In this document: positions 8,122-15,972 of the stretch, one piece after another
How the letters are laid out: every line of letters starts with the position of its first letter
Position numbering within the stretch: position 1 is the first letter of the stretch
Assembly: GCF_001297125.1 (NCBI RefSeq)
Contig: NZ_LHPC01000028.1
Span: forward strand, 248,001 to 312,000
Length of the DNA: 64,000 nt
From: Pseudomonas sp. RIT-PI-q
GTDB lineage: Bacteria > Pseudomonadota > Gammaproteobacteria > Pseudomonadales > Pseudomonadaceae
Reading direction: 5' to 3'
Translations under genes and position numbers: made by a program
The notes under the pieces: model-generated
Databases searched by the model: none
The model's input: only the letters and a program-made list of their open reading frames with translations
What the model was told of the DNA's origin: nothing

Positions 8122-9246
8122 CTAGGCTGCTGCCTTTTTCGTTACTATCTGTTTAACAGAGCGCACGATGCGAGAAATGAATGTTTTGTTTTCGACCCAG
8201 CGACTTAACAGCCAAGATGCTGCCAACGAAATCAAAATCGTCACGACACTAATTAGCACAGCATTTAGCACCGACGCATATATTAGTTTCTGCGACAACC
8301 CAAGAACAAACAGCATGATCGGAAAATGAATAACATACAGAGTATATGAATAACTCGCATGCTTATAAAGAAACTTGGGAAAGGACGTCAACCCTCCCAT
8401 GAGCAATGCAAGAAAACAAGCAAACCATAATCCAGACACCACTCTAAAAATGTTTAGCGTTTCGTATACCACTGCATTGCCAGACGGCTCATCAAACAAC
8501 GAAAAAATGACGACAGCAACAACCGCTATACTAGAGATCGCAAACCCTACCGCAAAAATCCGGTTATTCATCTGTGGTCTACGCTGGTGAATCAACGCTA
8601 ACCCAAAGCCCGAAAACCATACCGGAGCCAGTATAAAAAACAACAAACTCTTGTAGGTGACAAAAATTGTCAAGCCAAGCAGGAAGCCCGCAAGCACTTT
8701 TCTGCTAGGCCACAGAAAAACTGACGCCGCTATTACATAATACCAAACCTCAATCGATAAACTCCAAAGCGGCCCATTAGTGGGAGCCGTCTCGACTTTG
8801 AAACCATTGAGAAATAGCAGTGCGCCCCAAATATCCGATGGAATCGTCACGAATTCAGCACGGACGAAATCCACATTTTCAATGATGAGCAGCGAGTTAG
8901 TTCCAGAAGGAAACACGTAAGGTGCCGCAATAGAAAAGACGATTATCAGAATCAAAGATGCGATCAGCGGTGGATAGATTCGGAAGGCTCGATCCCTTAT
9001 ATACTGGCCAATACTGAACACTGAGTTTTTTGATATGTTGTTGCACACAGACTTTCCTATAAGAAAGCCGCTGAGTACGAAGAAAACCATAACGGCGAGT
9101 TGTGACACAAGCACAACCAAGGTAAACCAGGACTTAATGGCCGGCAACAGCAGGGTCTGAAAAGTATGCCCGAACAAAACAGCAATCGCAGCCAGAGCGC
9201 GAATTGAGTCAAGTTGCTGAGATTGCTCCAGCGTCATTCTAGACAT
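8122..9246 (-). CDS. membrane acyltransferase 3 family (O-acetyltransferase)
   Basis: An integral membrane O-acyltransferase of 374 residues, of the OafA/WecH family that modifies cell-surface polysaccharides. The N-terminus QLDSIRALAAIAVLFGHTFQ carries the family R/H signature (Arg16, His26). About ten hydrophobic segments follow and there is no extra periplasmic domain. Base composition is visibly more AT-rich than the flanking core genes, in line with horizontal transfer. A start codon at 9246 or three codons later (MTLEQ) is possible. It is one of three acyltransferases in the island; the most likely role is acetylation of O-antigen or another surface glycan, but the substrate cannot be read from the sequence. 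Confidence 0.85.
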   Translation of the reverse strand: MSRMTLEQSQQLDSIRALAAIAVLFGHTFQTLLLPAIKSWFTLVVLVSQLAVMVFFVLSGFLIGKSVCNNISKNSVFSIGQYIRDRAFRIYPPLIASLILIIVFSIAAPYVFPSGTNSLLIIENVDFVRAEFVTIPSDIWGALLFLNGFKVETAPTNGPLWSLSIEVWYYVIAASVFLWPSRKVLAGFLLGLTIFVTYKSLLFFILAPVWFSGFGLALIHQRRPQMNNRIFAVGFAISSIAVVAVVIFSLFDEPSGNAVVYETLNIFRVVSGLWFACFLALLMGGLTSFPKFLYKHASYSYTLYVIHFPIMLFVLGLSQKLIYASVLNAVLISVVTILISLAASWLLSRWVENKTFISRIVRSVKQIVTKKAAA

Positions 9247-9548
9247 TAGATACTCTTAACCTTTATTGTTATAACCAAATTATTTCACATAAGACTCTCG
9301 CTATCACTGCGATCAAGCCTCTTCTGCAAGCGTGAAGCAGGCAACAATTCAACAGCCCAAGGCCCTACTACTCGCCACGTGACACATAATAGCGAGAAAC
9401 CTACCCGACGTAACCTCGACACGCCGCCAAAGCGATCAGTCCCTGGCGTCGTTGTGGTTGCGATACTTCGCTGAGCATGCGCCAGTGGGATCAGGCGTCG
9501 CCCCGACCGGCTTTCGGGATGATTTTCAGCAGTGCGAGGGTCGAGCGT
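9247..9548. other. 302-bp gap between two acyltransferase genes
   Basis: No credible gene is seen. The segment 9460-9545 is more GC-rich than the genes on either side, as if it were a leftover of other DNA, but I could not identify it. Confidence 0.4.
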
Positions 9549-10685
9549 TTACTTGACGGGTTCCGATGGCAACGACGTCGAATCGACATTCGACTGGTCG
9601 GCTTCCAGCCTATCAATCAATTTTCGACCGAGCGTAATACCAGGCTTCTCAATGAAATGATACGTAACCCACGAAACACCCACTGAAACGATCAGGACAA
9701 ACAGAAAGAACACAACACTTTCTTTATTGCCCTCACCAAAGAAACCATTGACGCCTGACATTCCTATTACTTTCAGCACTGCAATATGAATCAAATACAT
9801 GCTAAAGCTAAGTTTCCCGAGCAAAACAGTTACCGGGTTTACCAGTAGCTGAGTCGGGTGATAAGCAAGAAAAATAGAAAATAATGCGAACAAACCGCCA
9901 GCAATCACATGGTGCGAAACAAACGACTGCGACTGCATCAAAAACTCGGTGAGCAGCAGAGCGAATACCACCCCGCCAACAACCACATATGTCTTAGTAA
10001 GAGCCTTCTCTTTGGCGAGGAACACATACGCCATAACCCCCATAATGAACACGGGCACCTGGCTTAAAAAGTTATAAAAGGAAAACACATCAATCAGGTA
10101 CTTCTGACGTTCTTCGTATACAAATACGTGTGAAAAAATAAAGCCATTGTATTGTTGCAGGCAGAGGCAGGCGATCAACATTATCGCAAGCCAATAGTAC
10201 CGTTTGACCCACATCAAGGCAGGGAAAATAAGGTAAAACGTCATTTCAACAGCTACCGACCAGCCACCTGGCACTACCGAGTTTATAGTCTCCGGGTGGA
10301 ACCCATGTAAAAACAAAGCAGTGACCGGAACAAACCACCATTCGATGCCATTGGGAGCCCAGTAAGTCGGCAGCGTTCCATTGAGATAAAGAAACCCAGT
10401 TATTGCCACATAGAACATTGGTGCGATACGAAAGATTCTCCGTATATAAAAATTACGCACGGGATGGAGCTCATTGGTTTTTCTGGCCGCCCATGACATG
10501 CAAAGAGTGATAGCGCTCGCTATATAAAATAGCTGCACCCCTCGTGCCCCTTCGTTCATAAACCACGAAAGCATTGAGCTGGTCGGCTTCACACTCTGGG
10601 ATGAATGCACCAGAACAACCAGGATTATTGCGAGTCCTCTGAGAGCATCAATATACGCATACTTCCGTGTTTCTTTTACGCTCAT
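9549..10685 (-). CDS. membrane acyltransferase 3 family (O-acetyltransferase), second copy
   Basis: A 378-residue membrane O-acyltransferase with the N-terminal signature YIDALRGLAIILVVLVHSSQ (Arg16, His26) and ten or so transmembrane helices. It ends with the family feature TYHFIEKPG and a short polar tail. It is clearly not a recent duplicate of the neighbour at 8122-9246, because the two sequences share only family motifs. The gene is AT-rich. The likely role is surface-glycan acetylation; the substrate is unknown. The ATG at 10685 has no strong ribosome site. Confidence 0.85.
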   Translation of the reverse strand: MSVKETRKYAYIDALRGLAIILVVLVHSSQSVKPTSSMLSWFMNEGARGVQLFYIASAITLCMSWAARKTNELHPVRNFYIRRIFRIAPMFYVAITGFLYLNGTLPTYWAPNGIEWWFVPVTALFLHGFHPETINSVVPGGWSVAVEMTFYLIFPALMWVKRYYWLAIMLIACLCLQQYNGFIFSHVFVYEERQKYLIDVFSFYNFLSQVPVFIMGVMAYVFLAKEKALTKTYVVVGGVVFALLLTEFLMQSQSFVSHHVIAGGLFALFSIFLAYHPTQLLVNPVTVLLGKLSFSMYLIHIAVLKVIGMSGVNGFFGEGNKESVVFFLFVLIVSVGVSWVTYHFIEKPGITLGRKLIDRLEADQSNVDSTSLPSEPVK

Positions 10686-10778
10686 ATAAGATGCTCACAA
10701 ATTCAAAAAATTCGACACTTCATTATCCATAATGGTTACGGCGTTAGCCTGGTGCGCCGCTGAAATCCCGATGGGCGC

Positions 10779-11015
10779 TCAATCAGTAAAGATTACATCG
10801 AGATGACCATCCGTACCATCCGCGTGTGGCGTCTTCTCGACCTGCACCAGAAAGGTGCTACGGGCCATACATATAGTTTTTGGAAACCCCGGTTGATCCC
10901 GAACGGGCTGGAGCGCCACGCAGCGTTTGTCCCCCAACCGCAGCAATACTACTTCCGCCAGCGTTGCTTCGTCGAGGTCGACGGCATCCTGCAATGGTGC
11001 CAGCCCAAAATCCAC
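10779..11015 (-). pseudogene. remnant of a phage tail-fibre assembly protein
   Basis: The frame contains LAPLQDAVDLDEATLAEV, then RCVALQPVRDQPGFPKTI, which matches the C-terminal pattern of tail-fibre assembly chaperones (APLQDA-D---AT--E---L--WK-YRVAL-RV--Q-GFP--I-WP). The expected W-K and the final WP are changed, and the N-terminal domain is absent; the reading continues 30 codons past the normal end. This is a decayed gene fragment and the best evidence that phage DNA once occupied this gap. Confidence is limited because it rests on pattern recall without alignment. Confidence 0.5.
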
Positions 11016-11228
11016 GCAACAAAAAAGGGCCCACCTCAGACGCTCTCCTCCAAGAAGGGGCTGACCGACGGTGATTTTGCCAATGCAAGGCGCCTAATGC
11101 GTCATACCGCTGCAGATCCATTTGCACAATGAATTCACGCTCGAACAGCTTCTGTATCAAGCCCGATACGAGTAGCATGCCCGCGCGTTGTGCATGGAAT
11201 ACTTCATCCCTGGAGCCGGCTTTAAGTC
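11016..11228. other. remnant segment with a partial copy of the tRNA-Val flank
   Basis: CAACAAAAAAGGGCCCACC at 11019-11037 matches the tRNA-Val terminator arm at 14343-14361 almost exactly, but the other half of the hairpin is missing. The rest, up to the ATG at 11229, holds no convincing gene and no recognised promoter. Together with the tail-fibre fragment this gap looks like scrambled mobile-element debris. Confidence 0.45.
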
Positions 11229-13226
11229 ATGACATCCCTACAAACACAAAGCATTGCAAGCATCGAGAAACACCTCGCGCATCCCAAATACAGGCCCGAC
11301 ATCGACGGCATGCGAGCAATTGCGGTGTTGGCGGTGGTCGGTTTCCACGCATTCCCCGAGCTGGTCACTGGCGGTTTTATCGGCGTTGACATCTTTTTCG
11401 TTATTTCGGGCTATCTGATTTCAACGATATTGATGAAAAGTGCGGAGCGTGGAACATTCCGTATAGGAGAGTTTTACTCAAAAAGGGTAAACCGGATTTT
11501 CCCGGCGCTTATCGTCGTCATGTTGAGCGCCTACGTGTTTGGGTGGCTGGCTCTTTTCACCGATGAATTCCAACAACTCGGCAAGCATATTGCCGGTGGC
11601 GCTTCGTTTATATCGAACCTGGTTCTGTTTGACGAAAGTGGTTATTTCGATACATCCGCCGAGATAAAGCCTTTCCTGCATTTATGGTCGCTTGGCATCG
11701 AAGAACAGTATTACATTTTCTGGCCGCTGATTATTTGGGCCGCCTGGAAAAGAAACATTAATCTTTTGTTTATCGCAGTAATCTTGTTTGGCGCATCATT
11801 TGTCGCCAATATCGAGAACGTTCGCGAAAGCCCGTCTTATACTTTCTACTTGCCACACACCAGGGTATGGGAGCTAATTATTGGCTCAATGCTCGCCTAT
11901 GCCCATTGCTTCCCATCCAAACACTTCAAGAACACCGCGCTCACCCGTAACTTGATGTCAGTCAGTGGCCTGGCACTTATTGCTTATGGCTTGGCGACCA
12001 TTACCAAGGCTGATCAGTTCCCTGGCTGGGTGGCTCTCTACCCTACCGTTGGTGCGGCACTGGTTATTGGCGCCGGGCCTGGCGCACTGCTCAACAAATA
12101 TGTTCTAGGAAATCGCATATTAGTCTGGTTCGGCCTCATCAGCTTTCCACTCTACCTGTGGCACTGGCCGCTGCTCACTTTTGCGCGCATCGTCGAGAAC
12201 AATACGCCACCAGAGGACACCCGTATCACCCTTGTACTGGCGTCGATTGTGCTGGCATGGCTTACCTACTGGTTTGTTGAAAAACCATTCCGTAACAACA
12301 GAAACTGGAAAACCACCACCGCGCTCGTTGCGGCGATGACAGCTATCGGAGTGACGGGCTTCCTGACCTATCAAAACGCCGGTCTGCCCTGGCGCCCAAG
12401 TATCCAGAAAACCATTGCGGTGCAGGACCAGTTTGTTGGGTCATCCTGGAAATATGCCGTCAACGACATTTGCCTGAATCGCTACGCCTTCGAAGAGCGT
12501 AAAGACTTTGGTTATTGGTTCTGCAGCACCAATAAAGATGCCAGTCCTACTATATTGTTATTTGGTAACAGCTTTGCCAATCACCTGTACCCTGGCCTTG
12601 CCAATAACAAAGATCTTAAAAATAACACCGTACTGAGCATTGGCGCTTGCGGTGTCGGATCACCGACCTATTCTGACAAAACGATCTTGGGTGGCAATGA
12701 CCCTTGCACCGGCTACCGACCAGCGCACCAGGAAAACTTGATTTTTGACATCATTGAAAAGTCAAAGACAGTCAAGTACGCAATCATCGACGGGCTTATT
12801 AATACACCCTATGGTGAGTTTTATATTTCACTCGTTGAAGAAAGGGTCGCGCGCTTACTTGCAAACAATGTAAATGTCATCATTTTTGTTCCACACATGA
12901 CCTTTAATACTGACATCAAGGGCTGCTTCACTCGCCCCTTCTTTTCAGGCATGAACGAAGGCTGCTCGGTTCCAATCGAAAAGAAGAAGGAGGTTGACGA
13001 CCGCTTCAGACCAATGATGGAAGCAATTCTCGCAAAACATCCATCAGTAAAGTTCTTTGACCAGAACGAGCTCATCTGTAACTCGAGTAAATGCTCGATG
13101 GTGTTGGATGGCATGCCAATGTACCGGGATCAGGTCTATCACTACTCGGAATATGCCAGCCAGAAAATGAGCGAGCTCTTCGCCACTTGGGCAAAGGAGC
13201 ACGCTCCAGATATTTTCAACCCGTAA
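11229..13226 (+). CDS. acyltransferase 3 with C-terminal SGNH domain (OafA-like O-antigen acetylase)
   Basis: A 665-residue two-domain enzyme. Residues about 15-370 form the membrane acyltransferase domain with YRPDIDGMRAIAVLAV and a His soon after, GGFIGVDIFFVISGYLI, and the LWHWPLL motif near 311. Residues about 400-665 form a periplasmic SGNH-hydrolase-like domain starting with the block LLFGNSFANHL (about 441-451), where the usual catalytic Ser of GDSH/GNSF is present. Fused proteins of this type acetylate O-antigen or other surface sugars, passing the acetyl group across the membrane. It is on the opposite strand from the other two acyltransferases. Cysteines in the C-terminal domain suggest disulfides. 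Confidence 0.9.
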   Translation: MTSLQTQSIASIEKHLAHPKYRPDIDGMRAIAVLAVVGFHAFPELVTGGFIGVDIFFVISGYLISTILMKSAERGTFRIGEFYSKRVNRIFPALIVVMLSAYVFGWLALFTDEFQQLGKHIAGGASFISNLVLFDESGYFDTSAEIKPFLHLWSLGIEEQYYIFWPLIIWAAWKRNINLLFIAVILFGASFVANIENVRESPSYTFYLPHTRVWELIIGSMLAYAHCFPSKHFKNTALTRNLMSVSGLALIAYGLATITKADQFPGWVALYPTVGAALVIGAGPGALLNKYVLGNRILVWFGLISFPLYLWHWPLLTFARIVENNTPPEDTRITLVLASIVLAWLTYWFVEKPFRNNRNWKTTTALVAAMTAIGVTGFLTYQNAGLPWRPSIQKTIAVQDQFVGSSWKYAVNDICLNRYAFEERKDFGYWFCSTNKDASPTILLFGNSFANHLYPGLANNKDLKNNTVLSIGACGVGSPTYSDKTILGGNDPCTGYRPAHQENLIFDIIEKSKTVKYAIIDGLINTPYGEFYISLVEERVARLLANNVNVIIFVPHMTFNTDIKGCFTRPFFSGMNEGCSVPIEKKKEVDDRFRPMMEAILAKHPSVKFFDQNELICNSSKCSMVLDGMPMYRDQVYHYSEYASQKMSELFATWAKEHAPDIFNP

Positions 13227-13580
13227 CTGACTGAAGAAGCGAGGTGCAAGCACCTCGCATGTCACTTCCTGGCTCCGACTTTGATCAAAGCTTCCTTTCG
13301 CCTTGGCCCTAATGGCCACGCGCCTGGCCATGCTCGCCAAGGAAGGTGAGCTCTCAGTATTGAGGTCTCGCCTTGATAGGCCGGCAGCGACCACGTTAAA
13401 CAGCCTGAATGTGAGGACGACCAAAAGGAAAACCCAGGCTCCACCTTTCGGTGAGCCCCTCTAGACCGTGCAGCAGAGGGGAATTTGCTTACCGAATAAA
13501 TTCTGTGCGAACGTACATCCAGCCGTAAGGATTAAGCGTTAAAGTTGTGCCCTCCCCCAGCGACATGGCGAAATACAATC
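13227..13580. other. 354-bp gap holding a hairpin and a copy of the tRNA-Val 3' flank
   Basis: A perfect stem (GCGAGGTGC with GCACCTCGC, 13239-13258) right after the acyltransferase stop is probably its terminator, although no T-run follows. Bases 13440-13489 repeat the downstream flank of tRNA-Val (CCACCTTTCGGTGAGCCC, then TCTAGACCG and CAGCAGAG). The stretch between is unidentified. Confidence 0.5.
13440..13489 (-). repeat. second copy of the tRNA-Val 3' flanking region
   Basis: About 50 bp match 14356-14405 with few differences, covering the terminator hairpin and spacer. The similarity stops at the point where the CCA end of the tRNA would begin. The two copies are about 916 bp apart and enclose a small membrane-protein gene, a spanin-like fragment and an integrase fragment. 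This looks like the edge of a separate, smaller integration event. Confidence 0.6.
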
Positions 13581-13988
13581 ATGGAAATTCGGCTTGTTAT
13601 CACAAACATCAGCATTCTCCTGGTAGCGATCTGGCTCATCTCTTTGCTCTGGGGCGTTGCATGGCAGCTGCGTCACGCCCTGCGTGACTGGGTGGACGAT
13701 GCAGAGGTCACAGTAAGAACCAACCCCGTCCTGGATACCGCGTTGAGAGCCTTGGGGCTCGAACATGTGGACCGTCTGAATTCCGCTTTGTTTATCGTCG
13801 TCGCACTGCTGGCTTGGCCGGTAGGTCTTGTATTGGCATTTTCGGCTATTAAGGTGGTCCGTGCCCGCGACCTTCGCCGGAAAGAAAAGTCACGTCCTGA
13901 AGTGAATAATGCGCCGACTTTGGTGGCTCACCGTGAGGTGCTGACTCTGACCGAGAATCAGCGGCAGCACTGCCCTGCCGAGGCGTGA
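13581..13988 (+). CDS. hypothetical membrane protein, 135 residues
   Basis: I do not recognise a family. The protein has two hydrophobic helices (about 4-27 and 68-91) separated by a polar loop with RDWVDDAEVTVRTNP, and a basic then polar C-terminal tail. The ATG at 13581 is chosen because the first helix begins there; the ribosome site is poor, and an upstream in-frame TTG at 13545 follows TAAGGA at a wide spacing. It lies between two copies of the tRNA-Val flank and next to phage fragments, so it is probably a passenger gene of the element. Confidence 0.5.
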   Translation: MEIRLVITNISILLVAIWLISLLWGVAWQLRHALRDWVDDAEVTVRTNPVLDTALRALGLEHVDRLNSALFIVVALLAWPVGLVLAFSAIKVVRARDLRRKEKSRPEVNNAPTLVAHREVLTLTENQRQHCPAEA

Positions 13989-14112
13989 CACCGTCATACG
14001 CCTGCTCACAGGTCACTCCTCTGGCGCTGGCCCGATCAGCAACTGCAGCCAAATCGCCCGCTCGCCGGTCAGCGCGCCTGAGCACGTCGGCAAGCACAAT
14101 TGCGGCGCGGGT
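13987..14112 (-). pseudogene. possible remnant of a phage i-spanin (Rz-like) C-terminus
   Basis: A 42-codon stretch reads IVLADVLRRADRRAGDLA, then ADRASARGVTCEQAYDGV. This resembles the C-terminal part of Rz-type lysis proteins of Pseudomonas phages, which have repeated ADxRAxxLAxxADRAxxAGxxCExAYD. No start, membrane anchor or overlapping o-spanin is found, so it would be a fragment. The identification is tentative. Confidence 0.35.
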
Positions 14113-14123
14113 AACTGCCTGGC

Positions 14124-14309
14124 TTGCGGCGGTCGTTCGCCCAGGCGCAGGACGATTCGAAGGCTTATGGAGAGCTGCCCGCAGGTGATCGCCCCACCTT
14201 TCATGAGATCCGCGCTTTAGGGGCATGCGGACGAGAAGATGACGAAGCGTGGGGCACGACGAAAAAAAAGATCGAGTACGTAGAGATGGGCGCCGAGTTG
14301 GCGTTTTGA
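14124..14309 (+). pseudogene. C-terminal remnant of a phage-type tyrosine integrase
   Basis: Residues SFAQAQDDSKAYGELP followed by RPTFHEIRALGA carry the box-II HxxR motif (His-Glu-Ile-Arg) of tyrosine recombinases of the lambda integrase family. The reading then jumps to KKIEYVEMGAELAF and a stop, which looks like the last residues of such integrases. The segment between, which should hold the GH motif and the catalytic Tyr, is lost, and a stop codon lies in frame just upstream at 14112. The fragment ends about 100 bp from tRNA-Val(GAC), the usual place for an integrase gene, and is not functional. Confidence 0.7.
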
Positions 14310-14346
14310 GCGCGGTATTTCAAAGGCTTTGCAAATCGCATCCAAC

Positions 14347-14376
14347 AAAAAAGGGCCCACCTTTCGGTGAGCCCTT
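14347..14376 (-). terminator. terminator of tRNA-Val(GAC)
   Basis: On the minus strand the stem AAGGGCTCACC with GGTGGGCCCTT (one mismatch) and a GAAA-type loop is followed by a run of T. It lies 30 bp downstream of the tRNA CCA end. Copies of this element occur at 13440 and, in part, at 11019. Confidence 0.85.
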
Positions 14377-14405
14377 CTAGACCGCCCAGCAGAGCGGATT
14401 TTGTT

Positions 14406-14482
14406 TGGTAGGCGCGATTGGACTCGAACCAACGACCCCCACCATGTCAAGGTGGTGCTCTAACCAACTGAGCTACGTGCCT
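14406..14482 (-). tRNA. tRNA-Val(GAC)
   Basis: A 77-nt cloverleaf with encoded CCA. The anticodon stem CCACC/GGTGG encloses the loop TTGACAT, so the anticodon is GAC. The T-arm GTTGG-TTCGAGT-CCAAT and D-arm are normal. The acceptor stem has one A-C mismatch at pair 5-68 (AGGCACG against CGCGCCT); a fully paired stem would need CGTGCCT. The mismatch lies in the 3' part of the gene, the part an integrating element replaces. It borders the island and is its probable attachment site. Confidence 0.93.
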
Positions 14483-14665
14483 GCTGTGAGGCGGCATTCT
14501 ACGGAATTCCGGAGGGGTGTCAACACCTTTTTTCGAGCTAACCCTATGAATATGCAAAATATTTAATTTTGCTGCTGCAAAGAAGAATTTCCGGTGGCTG
14601 GCGGTGGTTTTTTAACTCGGGTAGGATCGATTCACTCGTAAAATATATTAAACAGAGGCACCCGG

Positions 14666-15949
14666 ATGGCGAACACCCCCTACCCAGAATCCTATTACGC
14701 CGCATCGGCCAATGCGGTTCCGCCGCGCCCGGCCCTGCAGGATGTCGTAGAGACTGATGTCTGTGTGATCGGCGCCGGTTACACCGGGCTGTCCTCTGCC
14801 CTGTTTCTGCTGGAGAACGGTTTTCGGGTGACGGTCCTGGAAGCGGCCAAGGTGGGTTTTGGTGCGTCGGGGCGTAATGGCGGCCAGATCGTCAACAGCT
14901 ATAGCCGCGATATCGATGTGATCGAGCGCAGCGTCGGTCCCAAGCAGGCGCAGTTGTTGGGGGAGATGGCGTTCGAAGGCGCGCGGATCATTCGTGAGCG
15001 GGTCGCCAAATATAATATCCAGTGCGATTTGAAGGACGGCGGAGTGTTCGCCGCCATCACTGCCAAACAGATGGGTCACCTGGAATCCCAGAAGCGCCTG
15101 TGGGAGCGTTTCGGTCATACGCAGCTGGAGTTGATGGATCAGCGTCGCATCCGTGAAGTGGTGGGCTGCGATCAATACATCGGCGGCATGCTCGACATGA
15201 GCGGCGGGCACATTCATCCGCTTAACCTGGCGCTGGGCGAAGCGGCGGCTGTGGAGTCGTTGGGTGGCACTATTTATGAGCAGTCGCCGGCAGTGCGCAT
15301 CGAGCGCGGTGCAAATCCGGTGGTGCACACGCCACAGGGCAAGGTCAGGGCCAAGTTCATCATTGTTGCGGGCAACGCGTACCTGGGTAATCTGGTGCCC
15401 GAACTGGCGGCCAAGTCGATGCCTTGCGGAACTCAGGTGATTACCACCGAACCGTTGGGTGACGCGCTGGCGGAAAGCCTGCTGCCTCAGGACTACTGCG
15501 TCGAGGACTGTAACTACCTGCTCGATTACTACCGTTTGAGCGGTGACAAGCGCCTGATCTTTGGTGGCGGCGTGGTGTATGGCGCACGGGACCCGGCGAA
15601 CATAGAGGCAATCATTCGACCGAAGATGCTCAAGGCCTTCCCGCAGCTCAAGGATGTGAAAATCGACTATGCCTGGACCGGCAATTTCCTGCTGACCCTG
15701 TCGCGTCTTCCTCAGGTCGGGCGCCTGGGCGACAACATCTACTATTCCCAGGGCTGCAGCGGCCACGGTGTGACGTACACCCACTTGGCGGGCAAGGTGC
15801 TGGCAGAGGCGCTGCGCGGGCAGGCCGAGCGATTTGATGCGTTTGCCGATTTGCCGCATTACCCGTTCCCGGGCGGACAAATGCTGCGGACACCGTTCGC
15901 GGCGCTGGGCGCGTGGTACTACGGGTTGCGCGATAAATTCGGGTACTAA
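14666..15949 (+). CDS. puuB: FAD-dependent oxidoreductase, gamma-glutamylputrescine oxidase-like
   Basis: A 427-residue flavoprotein of the DAO family. The dinucleotide-binding motif VCVIGAGYTGLSSA is at about 32-45, GFGASGRNGGQI at 65-76, and the C-terminal substrate and FAD contact YYSQGCSGHGVTY at about 361-373. This pattern is typical of PuuB, which oxidises gamma-glutamylputrescine in putrescine breakdown. Pseudomonas genomes have several such paralogues, and no other puu gene is adjacent, so the exact substrate is inferred. The ATG at 14666 follows AGAGG. The next gene is convergent. Confidence 0.85.
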   Translation: MANTPYPESYYAASANAVPPRPALQDVVETDVCVIGAGYTGLSSALFLLENGFRVTVLEAAKVGFGASGRNGGQIVNSYSRDIDVIERSVGPKQAQLLGEMAFEGARIIRERVAKYNIQCDLKDGGVFAAITAKQMGHLESQKRLWERFGHTQLELMDQRRIREVVGCDQYIGGMLDMSGGHIHPLNLALGEAAAVESLGGTIYEQSPAVRIERGANPVVHTPQGKVRAKFIIVAGNAYLGNLVPELAAKSMPCGTQVITTEPLGDALAESLLPQDYCVEDCNYLLDYYRLSGDKRLIFGGGVVYGARDPANIEAIIRPKMLKAFPQLKDVKIDYAWTGNFLLTLSRLPQVGRLGDNIYYSQGCSGHGVTYTHLAGKVLAEALRGQAERFDAFADLPHYPFPGGQMLRTPFAALGAWYYGLRDKFGY

Positions 15950-15972
15950 GCTGCCACAAGGGATCGCGTTTT

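Noticed and set aside
10803..11132. 109-codon plus-strand open frame
   Set aside because: No ribosome site or recognisable motif; the opposite strand carries the tail-fibre assembly remnant.
13262..13444. Short minus-strand frames after the third acyltransferase
   Set aside because: No motif, no ribosome site, and they run into the tRNA-flank repeat.
14648..15880. 410-codon open frame on the minus strand
   Set aside because: Antisense to the PuuB-like oxidase, which has intact FAD motifs.
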